A stretch of DNA of 64,000 nucleotides from Salipiger mangrovisoli. Its GTDB lineage: Bacteria > Pseudomonadota > Alphaproteobacteria > Rhodobacterales > Rhodobacteraceae. The notes beneath the pieces are model-generated. The model was given only the letters and a program-made list of their open reading frames with translations, did not search any database and was not told the origin of the DNA. Both the position numbers and the translations under genes were made by a program. This document shows positions 43,912-52,757 of the stretch, in pieces (position 1 is the stretch's first letter; the number at the start of each line of letters is the position of its first letter). Location of the stretch: positions 186,001-250,000 of the forward strand of contig NZ_JADFFK010000003.1 of assembly GCF_015223355.1 (NCBI RefSeq), written 5' to 3'.

Positions 43912-45387
43912 TCAGCTCAGACCGCCAAAGCAGAGGTTCTTGATCTCGAGGTAGTCGTCGCAGCCGTACTTGGACCCCTCGCGGCCCATGCCCGACTGCT
44001 TCACCCCGCCGAAGGGCGCGAGCTCGGTCGAGATGACGCCGGTGTTGATCCCCACCATGCCGGTCTCGAGCGCCTCGCCGACGCGCCAGGCGCGCGCGAG
44101 ATCACGGGTGTAGAAGTAGCCGGCGAGGCCGAACTCGCTGTCGTTGGCCCAGTCGATCGCCTCGTCCTCGCTCTCGAAGCGCACCAGCGGAGCGAGCGGG
44201 CCGAAGGTTTCCTCGCTGGCGACCTTCATCTCCTGCGTTACGCCGGTCAGCAGCGTCGGCTCGAAGAAGGTGCGGCCCAGATCGGAGCGAGAGCCGCCCT
44301 TCACCACGGTCGCGCCCTTGGCCACGGCGTCACGGATGTGGTCCTCGACCTTGGCCAGCGCCGCCGTGTTGATCAACGGGCCGGTGTTCACGCCTTCCGC
44401 GAAGCCATCGCCCAGTACCAGTTTGTCCAGCGCCGCGCCGAGCTTCTCGGCGAAGGCGTCGTAGACGCCGGCCTGCACGTAGATGCGGTTGGCGCAGACG
44501 CAGGTCTGGCCATTGTTGCGGAACTTCGCCAGCATCGCGCCCTCGACCGCCGCATCCAGATCGGCGTCGTCGAAGACGATGAAGGGGGCGTTGCCGCCCA
44601 GCTCCAGCGAGAGCTTCTTCACCGTGTCCGCGCCCTGCTTCATCAAAAGCTTGCCGACGCGGGTGGAGCCGGTGAAGGTCAGCTTGGCGACCTTCGGGCT
44701 TGCGCACATCTCCATGCCCATGCCGGCGGCGTCGAGGCCGGGCAGCACGTTGAAGACGCCCGCGGGCACGCCCGCGCGCTCGGCCAGAACCGCAAGGGAC
44801 AGCGCCGAAAGCGGAGTGAACTCGGAGGGACGCGCCACCATGGTGCATCCCACAGCCAGCGCCGGCGCCATCTTGCGCGCCAGCATGGCATTGGGGAAGT
44901 TCCACGGGGTGATCGCGCCGACGACGCCCACCGGCTGCTTGACGATGACCATCCGGGTGCTCGACTGCGCCCCTGGGATCATGTCGCCGTAGACGCGTTT
45001 CGCTTCCTCGGCGAACCACTCGACGTAGGAGGCGCCGTAGAGGATCTCGCCGCGCGCTTCCGCCCAGGGCTTGCCCATCTCGGCGGTCAGGATCGTGGCA
45101 AGGTCGTCGGCGTTGGCGACCAGCAGGTCGAAAAGCTTGCGCAGGATCGCGCTGCGCTCCTTGCCAGACTTGGCCGCCCAGGCCTTCTTCGCGGCAGAGG
45201 CCGCGTCGATGGCCACGGTCACGTCGCTGGCCGACAGATCCGCCACATGCGCGATGATCTCGCCGGTGGAGGGGTTCTCCACCGGGAAGGTCTTGTCGCC
45301 CTCGACCCAGGCGCCGTTCACATAGGCGCGGGTCTCGAGCAGGGTCGCGTCCTTGAGAGCGAGCGATGCGATGTTCAGGTCTTTCAT
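43912..45387 (-). CDS. gabD: Succinate-semialdehyde dehydrogenase
   Basis: 491 residues. Catalytic Cys296 with the neighbouring Cys298 (GQTCVCANRIYV), base Glu262 (LELGGNAPFI) and PWNFPNAMLARKMAPALAVG match GabD; the two-cysteine motif is that of the NADP-preferring E. coli enzyme, in which the pair acts as a redox switch. It oxidises succinate semialdehyde to succinate. It lies one base after gabT, forming the classic GABA degradation pair. Confidence 0.94.
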   Translation of the reverse strand: MKDLNIASLALKDATLLETRAYVNGAWVEGDKTFPVENPSTGEIIAHVADLSASDVTVAIDAASAAKKAWAAKSGKERSAILRKLFDLLVANADDLATILTAEMGKPWAEARGEILYGASYVEWFAEEAKRVYGDMIPGAQSSTRMVIVKQPVGVVGAITPWNFPNAMLARKMAPALAVGCTMVARPSEFTPLSALSLAVLAERAGVPAGVFNVLPGLDAAGMGMEMCASPKVAKLTFTGSTRVGKLLMKQGADTVKKLSLELGGNAPFIVFDDADLDAAVEGAMLAKFRNNGQTCVCANRIYVQAGVYDAFAEKLGAALDKLVLGDGFAEGVNTGPLINTAALAKVEDHIRDAVAKGATVVKGGSRSDLGRTFFEPTLLTGVTQEMKVASEETFGPLAPLVRFESEDEAIDWANDSEFGLAGYFYTRDLARAWRVGEALETGMVGINTGVISTELAPFGGVKQSGMGREGSKYGCDDYLEIKNLCFGGLS

Positions 45388-45388
45388 C

Positions 45389-46675
45389 TCAGAGTCCTTT
45401 CGCGGCCTTGGCGGCGGCTTCGAGGATGGTCATGGCCTCGTCGAAGATCGCGTCGGGGATGGTGATCGGCGCGAGGAAACGGATCACGTTGCCATAGACG
45501 CCGCAGGTGAGCAGCAGCAGGCCGCGGTTCAGCGCCTCGAGCCGGATGGCATTGGCGAGCTCGGGCAGGGGGGTGCCGTTTGCGTCGATGAATTCGGCGG
45601 CGACCATGAAGCCCGGGCCACGGATTTCGGCGATCTCGGGCACATCGGCGCGCAGGGCTTCGAGCCTGGCCTTCAGCTTGCCGCCGAGCACGTTGGCGCG
45701 CTCGCAGAGCTTCTCCTCGTCGATCACGTCGAGCACGGCATTGGCCGCGGCGATGCCGAGCGGGTTGCCGCCGTAGGTGCCGCCGAGGCCGCCGGGGGCC
45801 GCCGCATCCATGATCTCGGCGCGGCCGACCACGCCCGAGATCGGAAGGCCGCCGCCGAGGCCCTTGGCCATGGTGGTCAGGTCCGCCGCGACGCCGTAGG
45901 CCTCCATGGCGAAGAGCGTGCCGGTGCGGGCGAAGCCGGTCTGCACCTCGTCGGCGATCATAACGATGCCCTTGTCGTCGCAGAGCTTGCGGAGGCGCTC
46001 GACGAACTCCTGCGGCGCGGGGTTGAAGCCGCCTTCGCCCTGCACCGGCTCGAAGATGATCGCGGCGACGCGGGCCGGATCGACATCAGCCGTGAACAGC
46101 ATGTCGAGCGCCTTGAAGCTGTCGTCCACGCTGACGCCGTGCAGCGCGTTCGGGAAAGGCACGTGGAAGACGTCGTTCATCATCGGGCCAAAGCCGGTCT
46201 TGTAGGGCGCGACCTTGCCGGTCAGCGTCATGCCCATGAAGGTGCGGCCATGGAAAGCGCCGCTGAAGGCGATGACGGCCTGGCGACCGGTGTGGGCGCG
46301 GGCGATCTTCACCGCGTTCTCGACTGCCTCGGCACCCGTGGTGACGAACATCGATTTCTTGGCGAATTCCCCCGGCGCGCGGTCGTTCAGGCGCTCGGCG
46401 AGGCGCACGTAGTTCTCGTAGGGCACGACCTGATGGCAGGTGTGGGTGAAGGCGTTCAGCTGCTCGGCGACGGCGGCCATCACCTTGGGATGGCGGTGCC
46501 CGGTGTTGACCACGGCGATACCCGCCGCGAAGTCGATGAGACGGGTGCCGTCGGCGTCCCAGATCTCGGAATTCTCGGCCTTCACCGCGTAGTGGTCGGT
46601 GAGCACGCCGACGCCGCGGGCCAGCGCGGCCTTGCGGCGGGTTTCGATCTCGGCGTTGGCGGTCTGCTTGAGCAT
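45389..46675 (-). CDS. gabT: 4-aminobutyrate aminotransferase
   Basis: 428 residues, class III PLP aminotransferase. Schiff-base Lys271 (TTMAKGLGGGLPISG), Asp242 (IADEVQTGFARTG) and FVTTGAEAVENAVKIARAHT are present. It transfers the amino group of GABA to 2-oxoglutarate, giving succinate semialdehyde for GabD, one base downstream. It is divergent from a PuuR-like regulator, which is its most likely controller. A related omega-amino acid specificity is possible. Confidence 0.93.
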   Translation of the reverse strand: MLKQTANAEIETRRKAALARGVGVLTDHYAVKAENSEIWDADGTRLIDFAAGIAVVNTGHRHPKVMAAVAEQLNAFTHTCHQVVPYENYVRLAERLNDRAPGEFAKKSMFVTTGAEAVENAVKIARAHTGRQAVIAFSGAFHGRTFMGMTLTGKVAPYKTGFGPMMNDVFHVPFPNALHGVSVDDSFKALDMLFTADVDPARVAAIIFEPVQGEGGFNPAPQEFVERLRKLCDDKGIVMIADEVQTGFARTGTLFAMEAYGVAADLTTMAKGLGGGLPISGVVGRAEIMDAAAPGGLGGTYGGNPLGIAAANAVLDVIDEEKLCERANVLGGKLKARLEALRADVPEIAEIRGPGFMVAAEFIDANGTPLPELANAIRLEALNRGLLLLTCGVYGNVIRFLAPITIPDAIFDEAMTILEAAAKAAKGL

Positions 46676-46818
46676 GGTCTGTCCTCCGGAGGGCCGCTCG
46701 TTGGCCCGTGCGTTTCTCTGACAGGCAAGCTACAGGTTCCAATATTGCGAAAAAGTCTGTTTCTTGCTGCCTGCAACCCGTTGTATATTCTTGTCTGCTG
46801 AACAAGGTTTTGCAAATA

Positions 46819-47391
46819 ATGAACACATCGAACACGACTCAGGAGGACCTTGCGCTGGGTCACCGTCTGCGGGTGCTTCGCGAGCGCGCGGGCCTGTCGC
46901 AGCGGAGCCTTGCCAAGAAGGTGGGGGTGCCGAACTCGACGATCTCGCTGATCGAGTCCGGCAAGACCAACCCGTCCGTCGGGGCATTGCGCAAGATCCT
47001 CGACGGCATCCCGGTGAGCCTGTCGGAGTTCTTCGCCTTCGAGCCCGCGCCCGAGCGGCAGATCTTCTATGCCGCCGAGGAGCTGGTGGAGATCGGCAAG
47101 AAGAACCTCTCGCTGAGGCAGGTCGGCGCGACGCTGATCGGCCGGGCGATGATGCTGCTCAGGGAGACCTACGCGCCGGGGGCGGACACCGGGCGGGTGA
47201 TGTACGGCCACGAGGGCGAGGAGGGCGGCATCGTCATCTCGGGCCGGGTCGAGATCACCGTGGGCGAGGAGCGCAAGATCCTCGGGCCGGGCGATGCCTA
47301 CTACTTCGACAGCCGCGTGCCGCATCGCTTCCGGCAGGTCGGGGCGGAGCCTTGCGTGCTGTTTTCAGCCTGCACGCCGCCGACCTTCTGA
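46819..47391 (+). CDS. XRE/cupin transcriptional regulator, PuuR-like
   Basis: 190 residues. The helix-turn-helix is at about 13-65 (LGHRLRVLRERAGLSQRSLA, then KKVGVPNSTISLIESGKTNP), followed by a C-terminal cupin sensor (GHEGEEGGIVISGRVEITVG, PGDAYYFDSRVPHRFRQVG). This is the architecture of PuuR, the putrescine-responsive repressor. It is divergent from gabT-gabD with a 143-base AT-richer gap that includes CAATATTG at 46740-46747. It probably represses that operon, and may control the amine operons further upstream. Confidence 0.9.
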   Translation: MNTSNTTQEDLALGHRLRVLRERAGLSQRSLAKKVGVPNSTISLIESGKTNPSVGALRKILDGIPVSLSEFFAFEPAPERQIFYAAEELVEIGKKNLSLRQVGATLIGRAMMLLRETYAPGADTGRVMYGHEGEEGGIVISGRVEITVGEERKILGPGDAYYFDSRVPHRFRQVGAEPCVLFSACTPPTF

Positions 47392-47404
47392 GCAGGCGGG
47401 TGCC

Positions 47405-47776
47405 CTAGTCGGCCCGGTGCTGCTCGAGAATATCCAGCGCAACCACTTCGAGGGCGCGGGCATGGGTCGATTCAAGCTGCACCTTCGGCGCGCAGCCCTC
47501 GTCATGGGCCTGCAGGAAGCGCAGCGCGCAGAGGCACCACTGATCGCCCGGCTTCAGCCCGGCAAAGCGCAGGCCGGGGCGCGGGGTCGAGAGGTCGTTG
47601 CCGACATACTTGGAATAGGCGAGGAATTCGGCCGTCATCACCGCGCAGACGGTGTGGCTTCCGGCATCCTCGGCGCAGGTGTTGCAATGGCCGTCGCGGA
47701 AGTATCCGGTCATCGGGTCCACCGAACAGGGATGAAGCTGGCCGCCCAATACGTTGATGGCGCGATCTTTTTCCAT
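47405..47776 (-). CDS. DUF2237 family protein
   Basis: 123 residues from ATG 47776, behind a perfect GGAGGA; in-frame codons further upstream lack one. It shows NVLGGQLHPCSVDPMTGYFR, DAGSHTVCAVMTAEFLAYSK and GDQWCLCALRFLQAHDEGCA, the conserved features of DUF2237, including cysteines in PCS, CNTC and WCLC that could bind metal. The family has no established function. It is a single gene between the PuuR-like regulator and pth. Confidence 0.85.
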   Translation of the reverse strand: MEKDRAINVLGGQLHPCSVDPMTGYFRDGHCNTCAEDAGSHTVCAVMTAEFLAYSKYVGNDLSTPRPGLRFAGLKPGDQWCLCALRFLQAHDEGCAPKVQLESTHARALEVVALDILEQHRAD

Positions 47777-47870
47777 ATCGTCCTCCGATGCGTGCCTGAC
47801 CCACCCACGCTTCAGCCTAAAGATCGCCCGGCTCCGCCGCAAGTCACGGGGATGCAAGGCCGGGACACGG

Positions 47871-48563
47871 TCAGCGGAACTTGTCGGCGAGCTTCTGGAG
47901 CGGGCTGCGGCTGTCCTCGGCTGTATTGTCTGTCTTCGGCTCCAGCCTTGCCTCCGAGGTGGCCTCTGGCTTGGCGGCGGACTTCGACGAGCGCGGCGGC
48001 GCGACGCGCAGTGCCACGGCGTTCTGGAAGCCGGGCTTGTCGCCTTCGGCCAGCGCCTTCGCCCCGTCGGAGATGCCGCGCATCAGGTCATCGAGCCAGT
48101 CTTCCTCGGCCTTGGCGAAGTCATGCAGCACATAGCCCGCGACCGCCTCTTTCCGGCCCGGGTGGCCGATGCCGAGGCGGATGCGGTGGTAGGCCTCGCC
48201 GATGTGCTGGTGGATCGAGCGGAGCCCGTTGTGCCCGGCGTGGCCACCGCCGGTCTTCACCCGGCACTTGCCCGGAGCGAGGTCGAGCTCGTCGTGGAAC
48301 ACCGTCACGTCGCCCGGCTCGAGCTTGAAGAAGCGCATCGCCTCGCCGACCGACTGGCCCGAAAGGTTCATGAAGGTCTGCGGTTTGAGCAGCAGCACCT
48401 TCTCGCTGCCCAGACGGCCCTCGGCGACCTCGCCCTGGAAGCGCGCCCGCCACGGGCTGAAGCCGTGATCCTCGGCGATCCGGTCGACGGCCATGAAGCC
48501 GATATTGTGCCGCGTCTTCGCGTATTTGCCGCCGGGATTGCCCAGACCCACGAAAATCTGCAC
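47871..48563 (-). CDS. pth: Peptidyl-tRNA hydrolase
   Basis: 230 residues. The catalytic histidine is His19 ([12 protein letters not shown]), with Asn9 in [10 protein letters not shown] and Asp91 in [24 protein letters not shown] supporting the active site. It releases tRNA from peptidyl-tRNA that has fallen off ribosomes. The last 45 residues are a charged, Ala/Ser/Pro-rich tail that most bacterial Pth lack, ending [13 protein letters not shown]. It neighbours rplY, as in many alphaproteobacteria, with one ABM-domain gene inserted between them. Confidence 0.96.
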   Translation of the reverse strand: MQIFVGLGNPGGKYAKTRHNIGFMAVDRIAEDHGFSPWRARFQGEVAEGRLGSEKVLLLKPQTFMNLSGQSVGEAMRFFKLEPGDVTVFHDELDLAPGKCRVKTGGGHAGHNGLRSIHQHIGEAYHRIRLGIGHPGRKEAVAGYVLHDFAKAEEDWLDDLMRGISDGAKALAEGDKPGFQNAVALRVAPPRSSKSAAKPEATSEARLEPKTDNTAEDSRSPLQKLADKFR

Positions 48564-48639
48564 CGCGTCTCTCCGATTTGCCTCTGTTCGGCCCTAGATA
48601 GGACGGGAACGCCGATAGCACAGACAGGAAGGAGAGACC

Positions 48640-48951
48640 ATGTATCTCACGATGAACCGCTTCAAGGTGATCCCGGAAAAGGCGGCCGAGTTCGAGGAGG
48701 TCTGGGCGCAGCGCGACACGCAGCTGAAGACCGTGCCGGGCTTCCGCAGCTTCGCCCTGCTGAAGGGGCCGGAGCGCGAGGATCACATCCTCTATGCCTC
48801 GCACACCATCTGGGAGGACGAGGAGAGCTTCATCGGCTGGACGAAAAGCGAGGCGTTCCGCATCGCCCACAAGGGTGCAAAGGGACGGGCCGAGATGTAC
48901 CGAGGCGGGCCAGAGCTGGAGATCTTCGAGTCGGTGATCGAGCTGGTCTGA
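48640..48951 (+). CDS. Antibiotic biosynthesis monooxygenase (ABM) domain protein
   Basis: 103 residues, strong AGGAAGGAGA ribosome site. A single ferredoxin-like ABM domain (MYLTMNRFKVIPEKAAEFEE, FRSFALLKG, SHTIWEDEESFIGWTKSEAF) of the class that includes IsdG-type heme oxygenases and small quinone monooxygenases. The Asn/Trp/His set of IsdG can be traced only in part (Asn7, Trp63 or Trp67 region, His77), so a heme role is possible but unproven. It is inserted divergently between pth and rplY. Confidence 0.8.
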   Translation: MYLTMNRFKVIPEKAAEFEEVWAQRDTQLKTVPGFRSFALLKGPEREDHILYASHTIWEDEESFIGWTKSEAFRIAHKGAKGRAEMYRGGPELEIFESVIELV

Positions 48952-48982
48952 GCCTCGGGCCGGGAAGCGGTCGCAAACGAAA

Positions 48983-49009
48983 ACGGCCCTGCCGGGGGCA
49001 GGGCCGTTC
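48983..49009. terminator. Bidirectional terminator between the ABM gene and rplY
   Basis: A 12-bp stem (AACGGCCCTGCC / GGCAGGGCCGTT) with a GGG loop, between converging genes. Confidence 0.85.
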
Positions 49010-49032
49010 GTAGGTCGAAACCTGCGCGAGGA

Positions 49033-49656
49033 TTATTCCTCTGCAGCCGCCTCTTCGCCCTCTTCTTCGTCGTCGCCGCCCACCAGGCCGCGCGGAGCGG
49101 AGATGTTCGCGATCACGAAGTTGCGGTCGATGGTCGGCTTCACGCCTTCCGGCAGCACGACGTCGCTGATGTGGATCACATCGCCGATGGTCTTGCCTTC
49201 CAGGTCCACGGTGATGTGGTCCGGGATGTCGCCTGCGAGCACGTTCAGTTCGACTTCCTGACGCACGATGGTCAGAACACCGCCGCGCTTGAGGCCGGGT
49301 GCCTTGTCCTCGTTGATGAAATCAACGTGGATGTACAGGTTGATCCGCGAGGTGCGGCGCAGGCGCATCAGGTCGAAGTGCGTCGGCAGGTCTTTCACGA
49401 CGTCGCGCTGGACGTCACGGCAGATCACGCGCACATCCTCGTGGCCATCGACCTTGAGGTTGAAGAGGGTCGACTTGAAGCGACCGGCCTTCAGGGTCTT
49501 CAGCAGCGAGTTGAACGGGATCTGGATCGAGAGCGGCTCTGCTTCGCCACCAAACACGACCCCGGGAACCATACCGTCACGACGAGCTTGCCGAGCGGCG
49601 CCCTTGCCCGTCCCCGACCGTTCCAGAGCTACGAGATCAGGAATCTCACCAGCCAT
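49033..49656 (-). CDS. rplY: 50S ribosomal protein L25 (general stress protein Ctc type)
   Basis: 207 residues: an N-terminal L25 5S-rRNA-binding domain ([20 protein letters not shown], then [10 protein letters not shown]) and the C-terminal TL5 beta domain ([20 protein letters not shown]). It ends in an acidic [15 protein letters not shown] tail. This long form is the Ctc/TL5 version usual in alphaproteobacteria, not the short E. coli L25. It is close to pth, a common arrangement. Confidence 0.96.
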   Translation of the reverse strand: MAGEIPDLVALERSGTGKGAARQARRDGMVPGVVFGGEAEPLSIQIPFNSLLKTLKAGRFKSTLFNLKVDGHEDVRVICRDVQRDVVKDLPTHFDLMRLRRTSRINLYIHVDFINEDKAPGLKRGGVLTIVRQEVELNVLAGDIPDHITVDLEGKTIGDVIHISDVVLPEGVKPTIDRNFVIANISAPRGLVGGDDEEEGEEAAAEE

Positions 49657-49830
49657 TTTGTATCTCCAATGTATCTAGGGCAGGGTGCCTCCAAGGCTGT
49701 CACCCTGCGATGAACGCAGCCCCATAGACCGGATCAGCCTTTTCGGCAAGCGTTGAATCACGTGAGGTCCCGCGCAGGGCGCGATTGACGCCTATGGACC
49801 TGGCCCGCGCCCCGTGTCACGGCTTGCGCC

Positions 49831-50976
49831 ATGAGCATCCTGTCAGACATCCGGCTGATCCGCCGCCCGCTCGCGGGCTTTGCTGCAATCGGCATCTGCT
49901 GGGGTGTTTTCGCAGGCTGCGTGCCGGCGATCAAGGCCCAGGTGGGGCTGTCCGACGGCGGCTTTGGCACGGCGATGCTGGTCTCGACGTGCGGCGCGAT
50001 CCTGGCGATGTGGATCGCCCCCTGGGCCGAGGCGCGGCTGAAGGCTCGCGCCATGCCGCTCTTCACCGCACTTCTCGGGCTGGGCTTCGCGCTGCCGGGG
50101 CTGGCGGGATCGGGGGTGCAATTCGCAGCGGCGATGCTGCTCTGCGCGGCGGCGGCGGGCACGGTGGACGTGGCGATGAACGCGCAGCTCTCGCAACTCG
50201 AGGCGCGCTCGGGGCGGCCGCTGATGAACCTCGCCCACGGTGGCTACTCGCTGATCTATGCCTGCGCCGCGCTGGCGGCGGGCATCGCGCGCGGCAGCGG
50301 CGTGCCGGTCTGGGCGATCTTCCTCGGCGCCACCTGCCTCACGCTGCTGGCGGCGTTCTCGGCGCGGGGCGGCGAGCTGGCGGTGCACCACGACGAAACC
50401 GGAGGTGACCGACCCCGCGCGCCGCTGCCCTGGGGCATCGTGGCGCTGGCGGGCGTGGTGATCTGCATCGGCTTCATGGCCGAGCAGGCAACCGAGGCCT
50501 GGTCGGCGCTGCACCTCGAGCGCAACCTCGGCGCCGGGGCGGTCGGCGGCGCGCTGGCCCCGACGCTGCTGGGGCTCACCATGGGGGCGGGGCGGCTCTC
50601 GGGGCAGGGGCTGATCCGGCGCCTCAACGGTGCCGGGGTGCTCGGCGCGGGCGCGGGGCTCGCGGCTTTGGGGGCGGTGATTGCGGCCCTCGCGCCGACC
50701 GCGCTGGTCGGCTGGATCGGCTTTGCGGTGCTGGGCTTCGGCGTCTCGGTGCTGGCGCCGATGGCCTATGCCTGGCTCGGGGCACGGCTGACGCCGCAGG
50801 CGCGGGCGCGGGCGATCAGCCGGGCAACGGTGATCGGCTACACCGGGTTCTTCATGGGACCGCCGATGATGGGCGGGCTGTCCGAGGTCTTCGGGCTGCG
50901 CGCCTCCTTCGGGGCGGTGGCGCTGCTGCTCCTGCTGGTGCCGCTGGTGCTGCTGCCGCTCATGGCGCGGCGGTGA
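49831..50976 (+). CDS. Major facilitator superfamily transporter
   Basis: 381 residues with twelve hydrophobic segments and short loops. It resembles the YbjJ-like/fucose-permease side of the MFS (GICWGVFAGCVPAIKAQVGL, TVDVAMNAQLSQLEARSGRP, LMNLAHGGYSLIYACAALAA). Substrate is unknown; drug or sugar export are both seen in relatives. It stands alone and converges on the SURF1 gene with 4 bases between stops, leaving no room for a terminator. Confidence 0.88.
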   Translation: MSILSDIRLIRRPLAGFAAIGICWGVFAGCVPAIKAQVGLSDGGFGTAMLVSTCGAILAMWIAPWAEARLKARAMPLFTALLGLGFALPGLAGSGVQFAAAMLLCAAAAGTVDVAMNAQLSQLEARSGRPLMNLAHGGYSLIYACAALAAGIARGSGVPVWAIFLGATCLTLLAAFSARGGELAVHHDETGGDRPRAPLPWGIVALAGVVICIGFMAEQATEAWSALHLERNLGAGAVGGALAPTLLGLTMGAGRLSGQGLIRRLNGAGVLGAGAGLAALGAVIAALAPTALVGWIGFAVLGFGVSVLAPMAYAWLGARLTPQARARAISRATVIGYTGFFMGPPMMGGLSEVFGLRASFGAVALLLLLVPLVLLPLMARR

Positions 50977-50980
50977 ATGT

Positions 50981-51730
50981 TCAGCGGCTGCGGCGCAATT
51001 CGGTCCAGAGGAACAGCACCCAGGCTGCCACCACCAGCAGCGCGAGCCCGGCCCAGGTCAGCGCGTAGCTGAGGTGCGCATTGCGGAAACTGACCACGGT
51101 CTGCCCGCCGCGCGGCCAGGCCCTTGGATCGGTGCCCATGTCCTGATCGATGAAGTAGGGCGCGGCGTTCTCGAACCCCTTGGCCGCGGTGATCGAGCCG
51201 ATGTCGCGGCGATACCAGTTTCCGTTCTCGGGGTCGTTGTCGCGCGAGAAGAGCCAGCCGCGGTCCTCGGAGAGGCGCAGCAGGCCGGTGACGGTCTGCG
51301 GGCCTTCGGGTGCCTCGCGGGTGGCGGGATCCTTGAGGTTTTCGGGCACCTGGCCGCGGTTGACCATCACCACCGTGCCGTCGTCGCGGCGCAGCGGGGT
51401 CAGGACCCAGTAGGCAGGGCCGAAATCCGCGGGGGTGTAAATCTGCACTTCCTCTTCGTTGAGGAAGGTGCCGCTGAGAGTGACATGCCGGTACTCGGCG
51501 CTCTCGGCGGTGATCCCGGCCCAGTCATCCGGGCCGGGGGCGGGGACGGGCGCGGCATGGACGCGCGCCTCGACCCTCTCGATCAGGGCCACTTTCCAGT
51601 GCAGCCGGTTCACCTGCCAGATCGCCAGCGAGGTGAAGCCGACCAGACCGGCAAGCGCGATGAGCGTGATCACCACGATGAGGGGCCAGCGGCGGCGCTG
51701 CACGCCGGGCTTATGCGCCGCCGCGCCCAT
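50981..51730 (-). CDS. SURF1 family oxidase assembly protein
   Basis: 249 residues: N-terminal membrane helix (IVVITLIALAGLVGFTSLAIW), a periplasmic SURF1 domain (YRHVTLSGTFLNEEEVQIYT, VLTPLRRDDGTVVMVNRGQV, GNWYRRDIGSITAAKG, PYFIDQD), and a C-terminal helix (LTWAGLALLVVAAWVLFLW). SURF1 helps insert heme into heme-copper oxidases. Here it is the last gene of the cyo operon (its start overlaps the cyoD stop), so it probably serves this quinol oxidase. Confidence 0.93.
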   Translation of the reverse strand: MGAAAHKPGVQRRRWPLIVVITLIALAGLVGFTSLAIWQVNRLHWKVALIERVEARVHAAPVPAPGPDDWAGITAESAEYRHVTLSGTFLNEEEVQIYTPADFGPAYWVLTPLRRDDGTVVMVNRGQVPENLKDPATREAPEGPQTVTGLLRLSEDRGWLFSRDNDPENGNWYRRDIGSITAAKGFENAAPYFIDQDMGTDPRAWPRGGQTVVSFRNAHLSYALTWAGLALLVVAAWVLFLWTELRRSR

Positions 51731-52128
51731 CAGTTGTGGCCTTCGTGGTTGCCGGACATGCTGGCGCCCGGAGTGGCCTCGGGGTCCGTGATCATGTTGC
51801 CCTCGCTCATCGGCATCATGTTGACGTTCATATTGTGCATGACCCAGAGCGAGCCAGCCAGAACGATCGCCACGATGACCACCGCAAGAACCGTCGCCGC
51901 GAGGGTCCAGCCCTCTTCGGTGCTGCTCTTGAGGTGCAGGAAGTACACGAGGTGCACGACGATCTGGACGGCGCCCAGACCCATGATGATCGCTACCAGC
52001 GTGGAGGGAGCGATATCGGTCTCCATCATGACCAGCGCGAAGGGGATGATGCTCAGGATCGCCGCGAGGGCGAAGCCGATCATCAGCTGGCCCATGGTGC
52101 CGTGCGATGCTTCGGAATGTGCGCTCAT
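51730..52128 (-). CDS. cyoD: Cytochrome bo3 ubiquinol oxidase subunit IV
   Basis: 132 residues from ATG 52128. Three membrane helices (TMGQLMIGFALAAILSIIPF, LVAIIMGLGAVQIVVHLVYF, LAATVLAVVIVAIVLAGSLW) in the CyoD pattern. A longer-than-usual Met/Asn/Gly-rich tail (HNMNVNMMPMSEGNMITD) follows. It overlaps cyoC and SURF1 by one base each (TGATG). Confidence 0.93.
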   Translation of the reverse strand: MSAHSEASHGTMGQLMIGFALAAILSIIPFALVMMETDIAPSTLVAIIMGLGAVQIVVHLVYFLHLKSSTEEGWTLAATVLAVVIVAIVLAGSLWVMHNMNVNMMPMSEGNMITDPEATPGASMSGNHEGHN

Positions 52129-52757
52129 CAGATCAGCCTCACGAGGTAGACGAAGGAGAACACCCCGATCCACACCAGATCGAGGAAGTGCCAGAACATG
52201 CTCAGCGTGGAGAGACGCTGCATGTTCGCCGGGATCATGCCCTTCATGCGGATCTGCGCGATCATCACGCAGAGCCACACCAGGCCGAAGGTCACGTGCA
52301 GACCGTGGGTGCCGACCAGCAGGAAGAAGGCCGACAGGAAGCCCGAACGGTCAGGGCCCGCGCCGATGTGGATCAGGTGATTGAACTCGTAGAGTTCCAT
52401 CCCGATGAAGCCGGCGCCGAAGAGGCCGGTGATCACCAGCCACATCGTCGTTGCGTCCATGTCGTGCTTCTCGGCCTTCAGCATCGCGACGCCGAAGGTG
52501 ACCGAGGAGATCAGCAGCAGTGCGGTTTCCATCAGCACGAAGCCCGGCTCGAACAGGTCCTTCGGACCCGGCCCGCCGGCGAAGTTGTTGCCGAGCACGG
52601 CATAGGCGGCGAAGAGCGATGCGAAGATGATGCAGTCGCTCATCAGGTAGATCCAGAACCCGATGGGGGTGGGGCTGGCGTGGTGATGATCGGGGTGGTG
52701 GTCGGGGCCCTTGGGCCCCTCCACGCGTCCGGTCAGCGGAGTGTCGAGCATGGTCAT
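52128..52757 (-). CDS. cyoC: Cytochrome bo3 ubiquinol oxidase subunit III
   Basis: 209 residues, five membrane helices as in quinol-oxidase subunit III. It has a His/Asp-rich N-terminal segment ([20 protein letters not shown]) before the first helix. The end overlaps cyoD. It is structural, stabilising the catalytic subunit in the inner membrane. Confidence 0.95.
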   Translation of the reverse strand: MTMLDTPLTGRVEGPKGPDHHPDHHHASPTPIGFWIYLMSDCIIFASLFAAYAVLGNNFAGGPGPKDLFEPGFVLMETALLLISSVTFGVAMLKAEKHDMDATTMWLVITGLFGAGFIGMELYEFNHLIHIGAGPDRSGFLSAFFLLVGTHGLHVTFGLVWLCVMIAQIRMKGMIPANMQRLSTLSMFWHFLDLVWIGVFSFVYLVRLI

